In this document: positions 29,433 to 37,170 of the stretch, piece after piece
Position numbering within the stretch: position 1 is the stretch's first letter
Layout of the letters: the number at the start of each line of letters is the position of its first letter
Assembly (NCBI RefSeq): GCF_009729075.1
Contig: NZ_VTGY01000025.1
Coordinates: forward strand, 124,001-188,000
DNA from: Mycolicibacterium sp. CBMA 226
Lineage (GTDB): Bacteria > Actinomycetota > Actinomycetes > Mycobacteriales > Mycobacteriaceae
DNA: 64,000 nt
Direction: 5' to 3'
Notes under the pieces: generated by a model
What the model saw: the letters and a program-made list of their open reading frames with translations, nothing else
Told to the model about the DNA's origin: nothing
Database searches by the model: none
Translations under genes and position numbers: made by a program

Positions 29433-29553
29433 GACCGGCGACGATCAAGCAGCGAGGTACGAGCTGCGCTGAGGAGTCGGTCAAATTTGAGTAGGACCGG
29501 CGACGATCAAGCTGCGAGGTACGAGCTGCGCTGAGGAGTCGGTCGAATTTGGG
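29430..29553. repeat. two tandem copies of a 62-bp unit beginning at the serB2 stop codon
   Basis: Copy 1 is 29430-29491 and copy 2 is 29492-29553. They differ at about three positions (AGCAGCG/AGCTGCG, CAAATTT/CGAATTT, GAG/GGG). Both contain GGACCGGCGACGATCAAGC and GAGGTACGAGCTGCGCTG, ending in GAGGAGTCGGTC. The first base of copy 1 is the T of the TAG stop. The style (gene-end overlap, GAGGAGTCGG) recalls short interspersed mycobacterial repeats such as MIRU, but the sequence was not matched to one. Confidence 0.8.
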
Positions 29554-29576
29554 CCAGCGAGGGCACGCCCGGCTGG

Positions 29577-29588
29577 GTAACGCGTTAC
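29577..29588. promoter_or_regulatory. perfect palindrome GTAACGCGTTAC
   Basis: 12-bp palindrome 51 bp upstream of the small exported protein gene at 29640, so it is placed like an operator. Its core AACGCGTTAC also occurs at 10979 and 60469. Confidence 0.4.
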
Positions 29589-29639
29589 AGTGGTGACTGT
29601 TGATATTGATTTTGCTGCGCAGATGTGGGAGACGGTGAC

Positions 29640-29951
29640 ATGAAGCGTGCGGTTCTGGTTGGTGCGAGTGCTGTCGCGTTGGTCGCCGGCCCGCTGTCGG
29701 TCGTTTCCTTGACGGCCGCGGCCCCGGCGTACGCCTGCCCGTGGGGCACCGTGCCGAGCCACTTCGACGGCGTGTGCGTCAGCGGCCAGTCTCAGGGCAG
29801 CGGCCCGCAGGCGGTGTCGCCGCAGACCACCAACAGCGGGACGGGCGCGCAGATCACGCAGTCGGTCGGCGGGTTGCAGACGGTCAACGGCATTCCCTGC
29901 ACGCCGCAGCACATCGGTACCTGCATCGGCCTGATCCAGAGCCAGCAGTAA
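29640..29951 (+). CDS. small exported protein with two cysteine pairs
   Basis: A 103-residue protein with a Sec signal peptide ('MKRAVLVGASAVALVAGPLSVVSLTAAAPAYA', cleavage after AYA). The mature protein has 'CPWGTVPSHFDGVCVSG' at its start, a Gln/Ser/Thr-rich middle and 'GIPCTPQHIGTCIG' at its end: four cysteines in two close pairs. No known domain was recognised. The first Cys pair resembles the C-x-x-G-(x)n-G-x-C pair of the exported protein at 8376. The ATG at 29640 is chosen over GTG 29625 because it gives a normal signal peptide, with GGGAGACGG upstream as a ribosome site. Confidence 0.65.
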   Translation: MKRAVLVGASAVALVAGPLSVVSLTAAAPAYACPWGTVPSHFDGVCVSGQSQGSGPQAVSPQTTNSGTGAQITQSVGGLQTVNGIPCTPQHIGTCIGLIQSQQ

Positions 29952-29972
29952 GTTTCGGCTCAGACCACCGCG

Positions 29973-31424
29973 TCAGACCACGACAGCGTGGGCGTCCGGC
30001 GCGCCGACGCCGGTGACGCTGCGCCAGGCCTGAGTCAGCACCGCCACTGAATCGTGCAGGCGATCCTCGGGCTGGGTGAAGGGCACCCGGATGAAGCGCT
30101 CCAGGGTGCCGTCCACCCCGAATCGTGGCCCCGCCGGGATGACGAGCCCCATCCGCGACGCCGCGGCGGACAGCGCTGAGCTCATGGGCGCGGGCAGCCG
30201 CATCCACATCGACATGCCGCCGTGGCACGGGCTGGCCGTCCAATCCGGAAGTTGTTCCTGCAGAAGCGAACTCACCAGCTCGCGACGGGCGCGCAGCATG
30301 TCACGACGGGCCGGCAGCACGGTGTCGGCCTGCCGGAGCAGGTCGGCGGAGGCCAGTTGCTCGACGATGGCGGTGCCCAGGTCGATCGTCGGCCGCACCG
30401 CCGCGATGGCGGCCAGCGTGGACCGTTCCGCGCGAATCCAGCCGACCCGCAGGCCGCCCCAGAACGACTTCGACATCGAGCCGACGGTGATCACCAGGTC
30501 GCGGCGACTCTCCAGATAGGAGGCCAGCGGCGGCGGCAGTGGCTCGTCCAGCCAGATGTCGCAGATGGTTTCGTCGATGATGGTGCGGGTGCGGGTCTCG
30601 GAGATGATGCGGGCGAGGCGCGCGCGTCCCGCGGCCGGCAGGCTCTGCCCGGTCGGGTTGTGGTTGTCGACGATCAGGTAGGCCAGATTGGGGGCCAGTT
30701 GCCGCATGGCGGCCTGTACGGCATCCAGTTCCCAACCGTCGTCGGTCATGCTGACGGGCACCGGGCGGGCCCCGGACGCGGCGATCAGTGAAATGGCACC
30801 GTGGTATGTCGGCTGCTCGATCAGTACCCGGTCGCCCGGACGGGCATAGGTGGCCAACACGAGATTGATCGCGTGCAGCGCCCCGGTGGTCACGATGATT
30901 TCGTCGGGGTCGGTGGGAAGTCCTCTGGCACAATATCTTTCGGCGATGGCCTGGCGGAGTTCGGCGACACCGGTCAGTTCGATGCCGATGTCGTGCAAGT
31001 GCGGTGCCAGCCGCTGGGCGGCGCGGGTGAAGGCCTCGAGGGTGGCGGCCGCCGGTGCGGAGGGGGCGGCGTCGGCGAGGCTCAGGGTGCCGGTTCTGGC
31101 GATGGGCGTCGGCTCAGCGGTCGGCGCGCTGTGCGGCAGCGCCGTGGTGCTGCGGGCGCCGCGGCGGGCGTTGAGGTACCCGTCCTCGCGCAACTGGGCG
31201 TAAGCGGCGGTGACAGTGGTTCGGGAAACGCGCAGGGCATCGGCGAGAGCGCGTTCGCTGGGATAACGGGCGCCGACGGGGAGGCGACCGTCGACGATGA
31301 GCAGCCGGATGGCGTCAGCCAGGCCCAGGTAGGCGGGGCCACTGCGGCTGGAGGTGCGCCAGTTGCCCAATTCGCGTGCCAGAAGGACTTCGTCAAGCGA
31401 TCTGGCTGACATCTCGATCGACAT
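29973..31424 (-). CDS. MocR-type regulator (GntR HTH fused to aminotransferase fold), YczR-like
   Basis: A 483-residue MocR protein. The N-terminal winged helix of the GntR type is 'GLADAIRLLIVDGRLPVGARYPSERALADALRVSRTTVTAAYAQL', shown here as its pieces LPVGARYPSER and LRVSRTTVTAAY (about residues 48-85). After an Ala/Thr linker, the aminotransferase-like domain carries the PLP-binding lysine in 'TVGSMSKSFWGGLRVGW', plus 'DNHNPTGQ' and 'IDETICDIWLDE'. PLP or an adduct controls DNA binding in such proteins. It is divergent from a YczE-type membrane protein, the same pairing seen for YczR/YczE in other bacteria. A large inverted repeat sits between them. Confidence 0.92.
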   Translation of the reverse strand: MSIEMSARSLDEVLLARELGNWRTSSRSGPAYLGLADAIRLLIVDGRLPVGARYPSERALADALRVSRTTVTAAYAQLREDGYLNARRGARSTTALPHSAPTAEPTPIARTGTLSLADAAPSAPAAATLEAFTRAAQRLAPHLHDIGIELTGVAELRQAIAERYCARGLPTDPDEIIVTTGALHAINLVLATYARPGDRVLIEQPTYHGAISLIAASGARPVPVSMTDDGWELDAVQAAMRQLAPNLAYLIVDNHNPTGQSLPAAGRARLARIISETRTRTIIDETICDIWLDEPLPPPLASYLESRRDLVITVGSMSKSFWGGLRVGWIRAERSTLAAIAAVRPTIDLGTAIVEQLASADLLRQADTVLPARRDMLRARRELVSSLLQEQLPDWTASPCHGGMSMWMRLPAPMSSALSAAASRMGLVIPAGPRFGVDGTLERFIRVPFTQPEDRLHDSVAVLTQAWRSVTGVGAPDAHAVVV

Positions 31425-31436
31425 TGAAGCCAGTAT

Positions 31437-31473
31437 CGACCAACTGGCTATTGAATAGCAAGCCAGTTGGTCG
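31437..31473. promoter_or_regulatory. 13-bp inverted repeat, probable MocR operator
   Basis: Arms CGACCAACTGGCT (31437-31449) and AGCCAGTTGGTCG (31461-31473) are perfect, with an 11-bp AT-rich spacer. It lies 12 bp from the MocR start and 13 bp before the small ORF that leads yczE, centrally placed to control both. The half-site AACTGGCTATT is repeated directly at 31442-31452 and 31497-31507, and mixed inverted and direct repeats are usual for MocR sites. Confidence 0.7.
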
Positions 31474-31486
31474 AGAAACTGGTGTC

Positions 31487-31630
31487 ATGCGAACGAACTG
31501 GCTATTAAAACTGGCGGAGAGGCGCGCCCGGTCGCGGCGCGACAATCGCGCCGATGTCCGTGATCTCGATGCCGCCCGGGTGCGTCACGAACTGGATGCC
31601 ATCCGTGCGCGCTTTCAGGATCACCGGTGA
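31487..31630 (+). CDS. 47-residue basic/acidic small protein leading the yczE operon
   Basis: An ATG at 31487 opens a 47-codon frame ('MRTNWLLKLAERRARSRRDN' at the start and 'ARVRHELDAIRARFQDHR' at the end) that overlaps the following membrane-protein start by 4 bp (GTGA). The peptide is strongly charged and helical, with no membrane segment. The second MocR half-site lies over its first codons. It could be a genuine small partner of YczE or a leader whose translation is coupled to it. No family recognised. Confidence 0.5.
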   Translation: MRTNWLLKLAERRARSRRDNRADVRDLDAARVRHELDAIRARFQDHR

Positions 31631-32427
31631 GAGCGAGGACAGGTCGCGCAGCTGACGTCAGCGTGAAGCCGAAGACCGAGCGCGCAACGAGGCAGAGTGC
31701 GAAGTCCGTCGTCGCTCGCACGGCGCTGCTGCTGGCCGGGCTGAGTGGCTACGGCCTGTCGATGGCGCTGTTCGTGCGGGCCGGTCTGGGTCTGGACCCG
31801 TGGGACGTCTTCCATCAGGGCCTGTCCAAACACACCGGGCTGACCATCGGCGGCGCCACGGCGCTCGTCGGCATCGTGGTGCTGCTGGGCTGGATCCCGC
31901 TGCGTACCCGGCCGGGTGTGGGCACCGTCGCCAACGTCATCGTCATCTCGGTAGTGGTCGACGCCGCCCTGATGGTGCTGCCGCAGCCGACGACGCTGCC
32001 GGTGCGCACGGCGATGATGTTCGGCGCCGTGGTGCTGAACGCAGTGAGCACGGTCATGTACATCGGTGCCGGGATGGGGCCGGGGCCGCGCGACGGCCTG
32101 ATGACCGGGCTGGTGGCCCGGACCGGATGGTCGGTGCGTCTGGTCCGCACGGGCATCGAGGTCACGGTGTTGGCCACCGGGTGGCTGCTGGGCGGCACTG
32201 TCGGCGTGGGAACCGTGGTGTACGCCTTGGGGATTGGGCCGCTGGTGCAACTGGTGCTGCGGTGCACCCCGGCGCGGTGGCTCGCGGCCAGCGGGTGGGC
32301 GCACGTGGTGGGGGACCGGGCCGGCCGACAAGAGGATGAACCGGCCGTGGCTACGATGAGCGAGTGCCCGGCGCCCTCAGCGACAACCCCGCAGAACCCG
32401 ACGCCCTGCCAGATCCAGACCTCCTGA
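31627..32427 (+). CDS. YczE/YitT-type integral membrane protein
   Basis: A 266-residue membrane protein with about five hydrophobic segments: 'TALLLAGLSGYGLSMALFV', 'ALVGIVVLLGWIPL', 'VANVIVISVVVDAALMVL', 'MMFGAVVLNAVSTVMYIGAGMG' and 'VTVLATGWLLGGTVGVGTVVYALGIG', given here in part. The conserved motif 'FVRAGLGLDPWDVFHQGLS' near residue 50 and 'GPGPRDGLMTGL' in the middle are YczE hallmarks. Function is unproven, and a transporter or channel role is often supposed. Its basic N terminus lies inside, and the C-terminal ~35 residues are hydrophilic. The MocR regulator gene is divergent. Its last 64 bp overlap the next gene. Confidence 0.85.
   Translation: MRARTGRAADVSVKPKTERATRQSAKSVVARTALLLAGLSGYGLSMALFVRAGLGLDPWDVFHQGLSKHTGLTIGGATALVGIVVLLGWIPLRTRPGVGTVANVIVISVVVDAALMVLPQPTTLPVRTAMMFGAVVLNAVSTVMYIGAGMGPGPRDGLMTGLVARTGWSVRLVRTGIEVTVLATGWLLGGTVGVGTVVYALGIGPLVQLVLRCTPARWLAASGWAHVVGDRAGRQEDEPAVATMSECPAPSATTPQNPTPCQIQTS
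32352..32357 (+). promoter_or_regulatory. -10 element (TACGAT) inside the end of yczE, leaderless start of the ABC ATPase gene
   Basis: TACGAT fits TAnnnT and ends 6 nt before GTG 32364, with no ribosome site. It gives the conserved downstream genes a promoter of their own, independent of the inserted MocR/YczE locus. Confidence 0.4.
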
Positions 32428-33227
32428 TCCAATTCTCCGGCGTCACGCTTCGCCGCGGCGGATCTACCCTGGTCGGTCCGATCGACTGGGCGGTGGAACT
32501 CGATGAACGCTGGGTGGTTCTCGGTCCCAACGGTGCCGGCAAGACGTCGCTGCTGCGCATGGCGGCCGCCGTCGAGCATCCGTCGTCGGGCACGGCGTTC
32601 GTCCTCGGTGAGCGGCTGGGCCGCACCGACATGTCCGAGCTGCGGTCGCGGATCGGCCTCAGCAGTTCGGCGCTGGCGCAGCGGATACCCGACGACGAAG
32701 TGGTGCGCGACCTCGTGGTCTCGGCCGGTTACGCCGTGCTGGGCCGGTGGCGCGAACAGTACGACGGCGTCGACTACAGCCGCGCGCTGGACACCCTGGA
32801 GAGCATCGGCGCCGAACACCTCGCCGACCGCCACTACGGCACGCTGTCCGAGGGCGAGCGCAAGCGGGTGTTGATCGCCCGGTCGCTGATGACCGATCCG
32901 GAGTTGCTGCTGCTCGACGAGCCGGCGGCCGGACTGGATCTCGGCGGGCGCGAAGAACTGGTGGCCCGCCTGGCCGATCTGGCCGCTGATGCGGACGCCC
33001 CGGCCTCGGTGCTGGTGACCCACCACGTCGAGGAGATCCCGGAGGGCTTCACGCACTGCCTGCTGCTCGCCGAAGGCCAGGCAGTCGCCGCCGGTCTGCT
33101 GCCCGACGTGCTGACGTCCGAGAATCTCTCCCAGGCCTTCGGGCAATCGATCGCCCTGGAGTACATCGACGGGCGGTACTTCGCGCGTCGCACCCGCAGC
33201 CGCGCGGCGCACAGGAGGCGTTCATGA
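32364..33227 (+). CDS. ABC transporter ATP-binding protein (Rv3041c-type)
   Basis: A 287-residue stand-alone ATPase, the same length as I recall for Rv3041c. Walker A is 'VLGPNGAGKTSLLRM' (about residue 55), the signature is 'TLSEGERKRVLIARSL', Walker B is 'LLLLDEPAAGLDLGGREEL' and the H-loop is 'VLVTHHVEEIPEG'. No permease gene is adjacent. The 'GVDYSRALDTLESIGAEHLADRHYGTLSEGE' region resembles the iron/molybdate-type ModF group of ATPases, so the partner, if any, is elsewhere. The GTG at 32364 overlaps the end of yczE by 64 bp and is supported by a leaderless promoter. Translationally coupled to the next gene (4-bp overlap). Confidence 0.88.
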   Translation: MPGALSDNPAEPDALPDPDLLIQFSGVTLRRGGSTLVGPIDWAVELDERWVVLGPNGAGKTSLLRMAAAVEHPSSGTAFVLGERLGRTDMSELRSRIGLSSSALAQRIPDDEVVRDLVVSAGYAVLGRWREQYDGVDYSRALDTLESIGAEHLADRHYGTLSEGERKRVLIARSLMTDPELLLLDEPAAGLDLGGREELVARLADLAADADAPASVLVTHHVEEIPEGFTHCLLLAEGQAVAAGLLPDVLTSENLSQAFGQSIALEYIDGRYFARRTRSRAAHRRRS

Positions 33228-34051
33228 CCGATCTCGACCCATTGCATCCCAGGCCTGCCGCGACCGTGATGCTGGTGCGCGACGGTGCGCCGGGCATCGA
33301 GGTGTTCCTGATGCGCCGCACCATGTCGATGGCCTTCGCCGGCGGCATGACGGTGTTCCCGGGCGGCGGCGTCGATGAGCGCGACTATGACCTATTTGTC
33401 GCCTCCGGCGACGGTGACGCAAGTATTGCCTGGACGGGCCCCGACCGCGCGTGGTGGGCGGAGAAGTTCGGCATCGACCCCGTGCTGGCCGGCGCCCTTG
33501 TGTGTGCCGCCGCCCGCGAGACCTTCGAGGAATCCGGGGTGCTGTTCGCCGGTCCGGTGGACGATCCAGACGGCATCGTGTCCGATGCGACCGTCTACCA
33601 CGAATCGCGGGCCGCGCTGGAGAGCCGCGAGCTGTCGTTCGGCGAGTTCCTGGCCCGCGAGAACCTGGTACTGCGCGCCGACCTGCTGTGGCCGTGGGCC
33701 AACTGGATCACCCCGAAAGAAGAACGCACGCGCCGCTACGACACGTTCTTCTTCGTCGGCGCCCTGCCGGCCGGCCAGCGCGCCGACGGCAACAACACCG
33801 AGAGCGACCACGTCGCGTGGCGCACGCCGGCTGCGGCGCTGGACGAGTTCGCGCAGGGACATTCGTTCCTGTTGCCGCCCACCTGGACCCAGCTGAGCTC
33901 GCTGGACGGCCGGACCGTCGGCGAGCTCCTCGAGGACGAGCGGAAGATCGAGCCGATCGAACCCGTCCTCACCATGGGCGAGGGCACCTGGGACATCGAG
34001 TTCTTCGACGCCGAGCGGTACAAGGCGGCACGCGGCGGCCGGGCGCAGTGA
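33224..34051 (+). CDS. NUDIX hydrolase (Rv3040c-type)
   Basis: A 275-residue NUDIX-fold protein: '[37 protein letters not shown]' is the first part of the fold, and the helix '[15 protein letters not shown]' carries the RE-x-x-EE-x-G core of the NUDIX box. The box is stretched: some 60 residues, including '[12 protein letters not shown]', separate the VFPGGGVD loop from that helix, a layout typical of the large peroxisomal/CoA-diphosphatase-like subgroup (NUDT19-like) rather than MutT. The substrate may be a CoA ester, which suits the adjacent echA17 gene. Overlaps both neighbours (ATGA). Confidence 0.86.
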   Translation: MTDLDPLHPRPAATVMLVRDGAPGIEVFLMRRTMSMAFAGGMTVFPGGGVDERDYDLFVASGDGDASIAWTGPDRAWWAEKFGIDPVLAGALVCAAARETFEESGVLFAGPVDDPDGIVSDATVYHESRAALESRELSFGEFLARENLVLRADLLWPWANWITPKEERTRRYDTFFFVGALPAGQRADGNNTESDHVAWRTPAAALDEFAQGHSFLLPPTWTQLSSLDGRTVGELLEDERKIEPIEPVLTMGEGTWDIEFFDAERYKAARGGRAQ

Positions 34052-34713
34052 TGACGAAGCGGGAGTTCGCAGCAGAATTCGTCGAAATCCACGTCACCGA
34101 CGGTGTCGGCACCCTGCTGCTCGCCAGGCCACCGCGCAACGCGCTGACGCGGCAGATGTGCCGGGAGATCACCGCGGCCGCCGAGGAGCTGGGCCAGCGG
34201 CCCGACGTCAACGCCGTCATCGTGTACGGCGGCCACGAGGTGTTCTGCACCGGTGACGACGACCACGAGACCAGCACCCTCAATGCGGCGGAAGCACGCG
34301 TCGCGGGCGGGGTGTGCCGGGCCGCCGTCGACGCCGTGGCTGCCATTCCGCGGCCCACCGTCGCGGCCGTGACCGGTTATGCGCTCGGCAGCGGTCTGAC
34401 GCTGGCCCTGGCCGCCGACTGGCGCATCAGCGGCGACAACGTGAAGGTCGGGTCGACCGAGATTCTGTCCGGCCGTGCACCGGCCGAGGGTGCGGCCGCA
34501 CGCTTGGCGGCGGCCGTCGGGGACAGCCGGGCCAAGGATCTGGTGTTCAGCGGCCGGTTCGCCGGCGCTGACGAAGCCGTGTCCCTGGGGCTCGTCGATC
34601 AACTGGTGGCGCCGGACCACGTCTACGACGAGGCGCAGAAGTGGGCGCGCAGGTTCCTGGACTCCTCGCCCGAGGCGCTGGCCACAGCAAAGGCGGCATT
34701 CACGGTTCGCTGA
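34051..34713 (+). CDS. echA17: enoyl-CoA hydratase/isomerase family protein, short, EchA17-type
   Basis: A 220-residue crotonase-fold protein in the place of M. tuberculosis echA17 (Rv3039c). The CoA-binding half shows '[16 protein letters not shown]', and the oxyanion-hole region is '[22 protein letters not shown]'. At the position of the first catalytic Glu of classical hydratases (GYALGGGCELA) this protein has Thr ('GSGLTLA'). The second Glu is kept in 'VGSTEILSG'. The protein also stops about 30 residues earlier than I recall for Rv3039c, lacking most of the last trimer-forming helices; no frame continues the homology. Activity as a hydratase is therefore doubtful. Its ATG overlaps the NUDIX stop. 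Confidence 0.85.
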   Translation: MTKREFAAEFVEIHVTDGVGTLLLARPPRNALTRQMCREITAAAEELGQRPDVNAVIVYGGHEVFCTGDDDHETSTLNAAEARVAGGVCRAAVDAVAAIPRPTVAAVTGYALGSGLTLALAADWRISGDNVKVGSTEILSGRAPAEGAAARLAAAVGDSRAKDLVFSGRFAGADEAVSLGLVDQLVAPDHVYDEAQKWARRFLDSSPEALATAKAAFTVR

Positions 34714-34770
34714 ACCGGTGCTCGACGGGTGAACAGAACCGTGGATGTGAACTCCCGGTGACCGGGCAGT

Positions 34771-34776
34771 TAGGCT
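34771..34776 (+). promoter_or_regulatory. -10 element (TAGGCT) of a likely leaderless promoter
   Basis: TAGGCT ends 7 nt before ATG 34784 and no Shine-Dalgarno sequence lies between, the pattern of a leaderless mycobacterial mRNA. Confidence 0.5.
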
Positions 34777-34783
34777 GACCTGC

Positions 34784-35821
34784 ATGACGAGTACCGACCA
34801 GGCGTCCGAGGTCGCCGCAGCCGACGCTGCCGCCCAGGTATCCGACGTAGTTGAGCAGGCCGTTGACCAGGCGCCCAACCCGCACGCGACCGCCGAGCAG
34901 GTCGAGGCGGCACGCCACGACACCAAGCTGGCGCAGATCCTGTACCACGACTGGGAAGCCGAGAGCTACGACGACAAGTGGTCGATCTCGTACGACCAGC
35001 GGTGCATCGACTACGCGCGCGGTCGCTTCGACGCCATCGTCCCCGACGAGGTCCAGCGTCAGCTGCCGTATGACCGTGCCCTCGAACTCGGCTGTGGCAC
35101 CGGCTTCTTCCTGCTGAACCTGATCCAGGCCGGCGTCGCCCGCCGCGGCTCGGTCACCGACCTGTCCCCGGGCATGGTCAAGGTGGCCACCCGCAATGGC
35201 CAGGCGCTCGGGCTGGACATCGACGGCCGCGTCGCGGACGCCGAGGGAATCCCCTACGAGGACAACACCTTCGACCTCGTCGTCGGACACGCGGTGCTGC
35301 ACCACATCCCCGATGTCGAGCTGTCGCTGCGCGAGGTGGTCCGGGTGCTCAAGCCGGGCGGGCGCTTCATCTTCGCCGGCGAGCCCACCACCGTCGGTAA
35401 CTTCTATGCCCGTCGCCTCGCCGACCTGACCTGGAAGACCACCGTGGCGGCCATGAAGCTGCCGGGGCTGTCGTCCTGGCGTCGGCCGCAGGAGGAACTC
35501 GACGAGAACTCGCGGGCCGCGGCGCTGGAGTGGATCGTCGACCTGCACACCTTCGATCCCGCCGACCTGGAGCGCATGGCAACCAACGCCGGTGCGGTCG
35601 AAGTGGCCACTGCCAGTGAGGAATTCACTGCCGCCATGCTGGGCTGGCCGGTGCGGACCTTCGAGTCGACGGTGCCCCCGGGCAAGCTCGGCTGGGGCTG
35701 GGCCAAGTTCGCGTTCGGCGGCTGGACCACGCTGAGCTGGGTGGACGCCAACATCTGGCGCCACATCGTGCCGAAGGGCTGGTTCTACAACGTGATGATC
35801 ACCGGGGTCAAGCCGTCCTGA
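34784..35821 (+). CDS. class I SAM-dependent methyltransferase (Rv3038c-type)
   Basis: A 345-residue methyltransferase. Motif I is 'ALELGCGTGFFLLNL' (about residues 100-114), followed by 'VTDLSPGMVKVA', the acidic 'DGRVADAEGIPYEDNTFDLVVGHAVLHHIPDVE' and 'REVVRVLKPGGRFIFAGEP', a textbook UbiE/type-11 order. The ~75-residue N-terminal part is Ala/Glu-rich. The C-terminal third ('LGWGWAKFAFGGWTTLSWVDANIW') is aromatic and family-specific, possibly contacting a lipid or polyketide. Gene order matches Rv3038c next to Rv3037c. The substrate is not known. Confidence 0.87.
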   Translation: MTSTDQASEVAAADAAAQVSDVVEQAVDQAPNPHATAEQVEAARHDTKLAQILYHDWEAESYDDKWSISYDQRCIDYARGRFDAIVPDEVQRQLPYDRALELGCGTGFFLLNLIQAGVARRGSVTDLSPGMVKVATRNGQALGLDIDGRVADAEGIPYEDNTFDLVVGHAVLHHIPDVELSLREVVRVLKPGGRFIFAGEPTTVGNFYARRLADLTWKTTVAAMKLPGLSSWRRPQEELDENSRAAALEWIVDLHTFDPADLERMATNAGAVEVATASEEFTAAMLGWPVRTFESTVPPGKLGWGWAKFAFGGWTTLSWVDANIWRHIVPKGWFYNVMITGVKPS

Positions 35822-35861
35822 CGGTGTCCTCGGCGGACCTGACGGACCCGACGCTCCTGAG

Positions 35862-37067
35862 GTGAGTGGTTATGCCTTCACCCTCGACGATGTCGCCTAC
35901 CTGACCGGAGCCGGTCAGGAGGCGCTCGCCGAGGTGGCCGACAGGCCGTTGTCCGACGCCCATCGGGTATCGGACATCGCTTGGGCGCGTTCGCGTTTCG
36001 GCGACCGCGCGGCCGTCCTGGTCGAGACCGTGCTGCTGCGCCGCCGGGCCGGGGTCAAACTGGCCGAACTCGGCGACGTGGCCGGCTGGCTGTTCACCGA
36101 CGAGGCGCTGCAGCAGGCGACCGCCGGGGCCGTCGCAGTGCACCGGGCGCGGCGGCTGTCCGGCCGCGTCGTGCACGATGCGACGTGTTCGGTCGGGACA
36201 GAGCTTGCCGCACTGAGCAATTCGGGTGACTCGGCGCCGATTCTCGTCGGCAGCGACCTCGATGCGGTCCGGCTGGCCATGGCGCAGCACAACGTGGGCG
36301 CCCTCGCGCAGTTGTGTCGCGCCGACGCACTGCACCCGATCACCCGGGATGCCGTCGTGGTCGTCGACCCGGCCCGGCGCAGTTCGGGGCGCCGCAAGTT
36401 CGATCCCCGTGACTACGCGCCGCCACTGGACGGGCTGCTCGAGGTGTACCGGGGCCGTGACCTGGTGGTGAAGTGCGCTCCCGGTGTCGATTTCGGGCAG
36501 CTGGCCGAGCTCGGATTCCGCGGCGAGGTGCAGATCACGTCCCTGGCCGGCAGCGTCCGGGAGGCCTGCCTGTGGTCGCCCGGGCTGGCCGCGCCCGGGG
36601 TCACGCGCCGGGCAACCGTACTGGACAAGATGGGCCACGTGGCCGAGGAATTCACCGACGCCGACCCCGACGAGTGTCCCTCGGCGCCGGCTGGTCGGTG
36701 GATCGTCGACCCCGACGGCGCGGTAATCCGGGCCGGTCTGGTGCGCCACTATGCCGCCCGGCACAGCCTGTGGCAGCTGGACCCGGCGATCGCCTACCTC
36801 TCGGGTGACGAGTTGCCAAGTGGTACAAGAGGATTCGAAGTCATCGAGCAGATCGCGTACAACGAGAAGCGGCTCCGTCAGGCTCTTTCGGCGCACCAGG
36901 CGTCGGCCGTCGAGATCCTGGTGCGCGGCGTCGACGTCGACCCGGATGCGTTGCGGTCCAAGCTGAAGCTCCAACGCTCCGGCGCGCAGATATCGGTGGT
37001 GATCACGCGCATCGGCACCGGGGCCGCGGCCCGGCCCACGGCCTTCATCTGCCGGCCGTCGCGCTGA
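35862..37067 (+). CDS. class I SAM methyltransferase with THUMP-like C-terminal domain (Rv3037c-type)
   Basis: A 401-residue protein. The N-terminal ~80 residues are helical ('RSRFGDRAAVLVETVLLRRRAG'). A Rossmann-like methyltransferase core follows with 'VHDATCSVGTELAAL', 'LVGSDLDAVRLAMAQHN' and 'VVVVDPARRSSGRRKFDPRDY'. The last ~90 residues ('EVIEQIAYNEKRLRQALSAHQASAVEILVRG' and 'ISVVITRIGTGA') form the small THUMP-like domain of this family. RNA modification is suggested by that fold. In M. tuberculosis, Rv3037c has also been listed with the methylglucose lipopolysaccharide cluster. Start GTG 35862 has a TGAGG ribosome site. Confidence 0.83.
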   Translation: MSGYAFTLDDVAYLTGAGQEALAEVADRPLSDAHRVSDIAWARSRFGDRAAVLVETVLLRRRAGVKLAELGDVAGWLFTDEALQQATAGAVAVHRARRLSGRVVHDATCSVGTELAALSNSGDSAPILVGSDLDAVRLAMAQHNVGALAQLCRADALHPITRDAVVVVDPARRSSGRRKFDPRDYAPPLDGLLEVYRGRDLVVKCAPGVDFGQLAELGFRGEVQITSLAGSVREACLWSPGLAAPGVTRRATVLDKMGHVAEEFTDADPDECPSAPAGRWIVDPDGAVIRAGLVRHYAARHSLWQLDPAIAYLSGDELPSGTRGFEVIEQIAYNEKRLRQALSAHQASAVEILVRGVDVDPDALRSKLKLQRSGAQISVVITRIGTGAAARPTAFICRPSR

Positions 37068-37170
37068 ATCATCTGGTCGCAGATCATGCCGGGGACCGGT
37101 GCGGCCGACAGGTACGCTGGAACCGGCGGCGATGTGCCGCCATTCATTCATCCCTCGGAGGATCCCCCAC

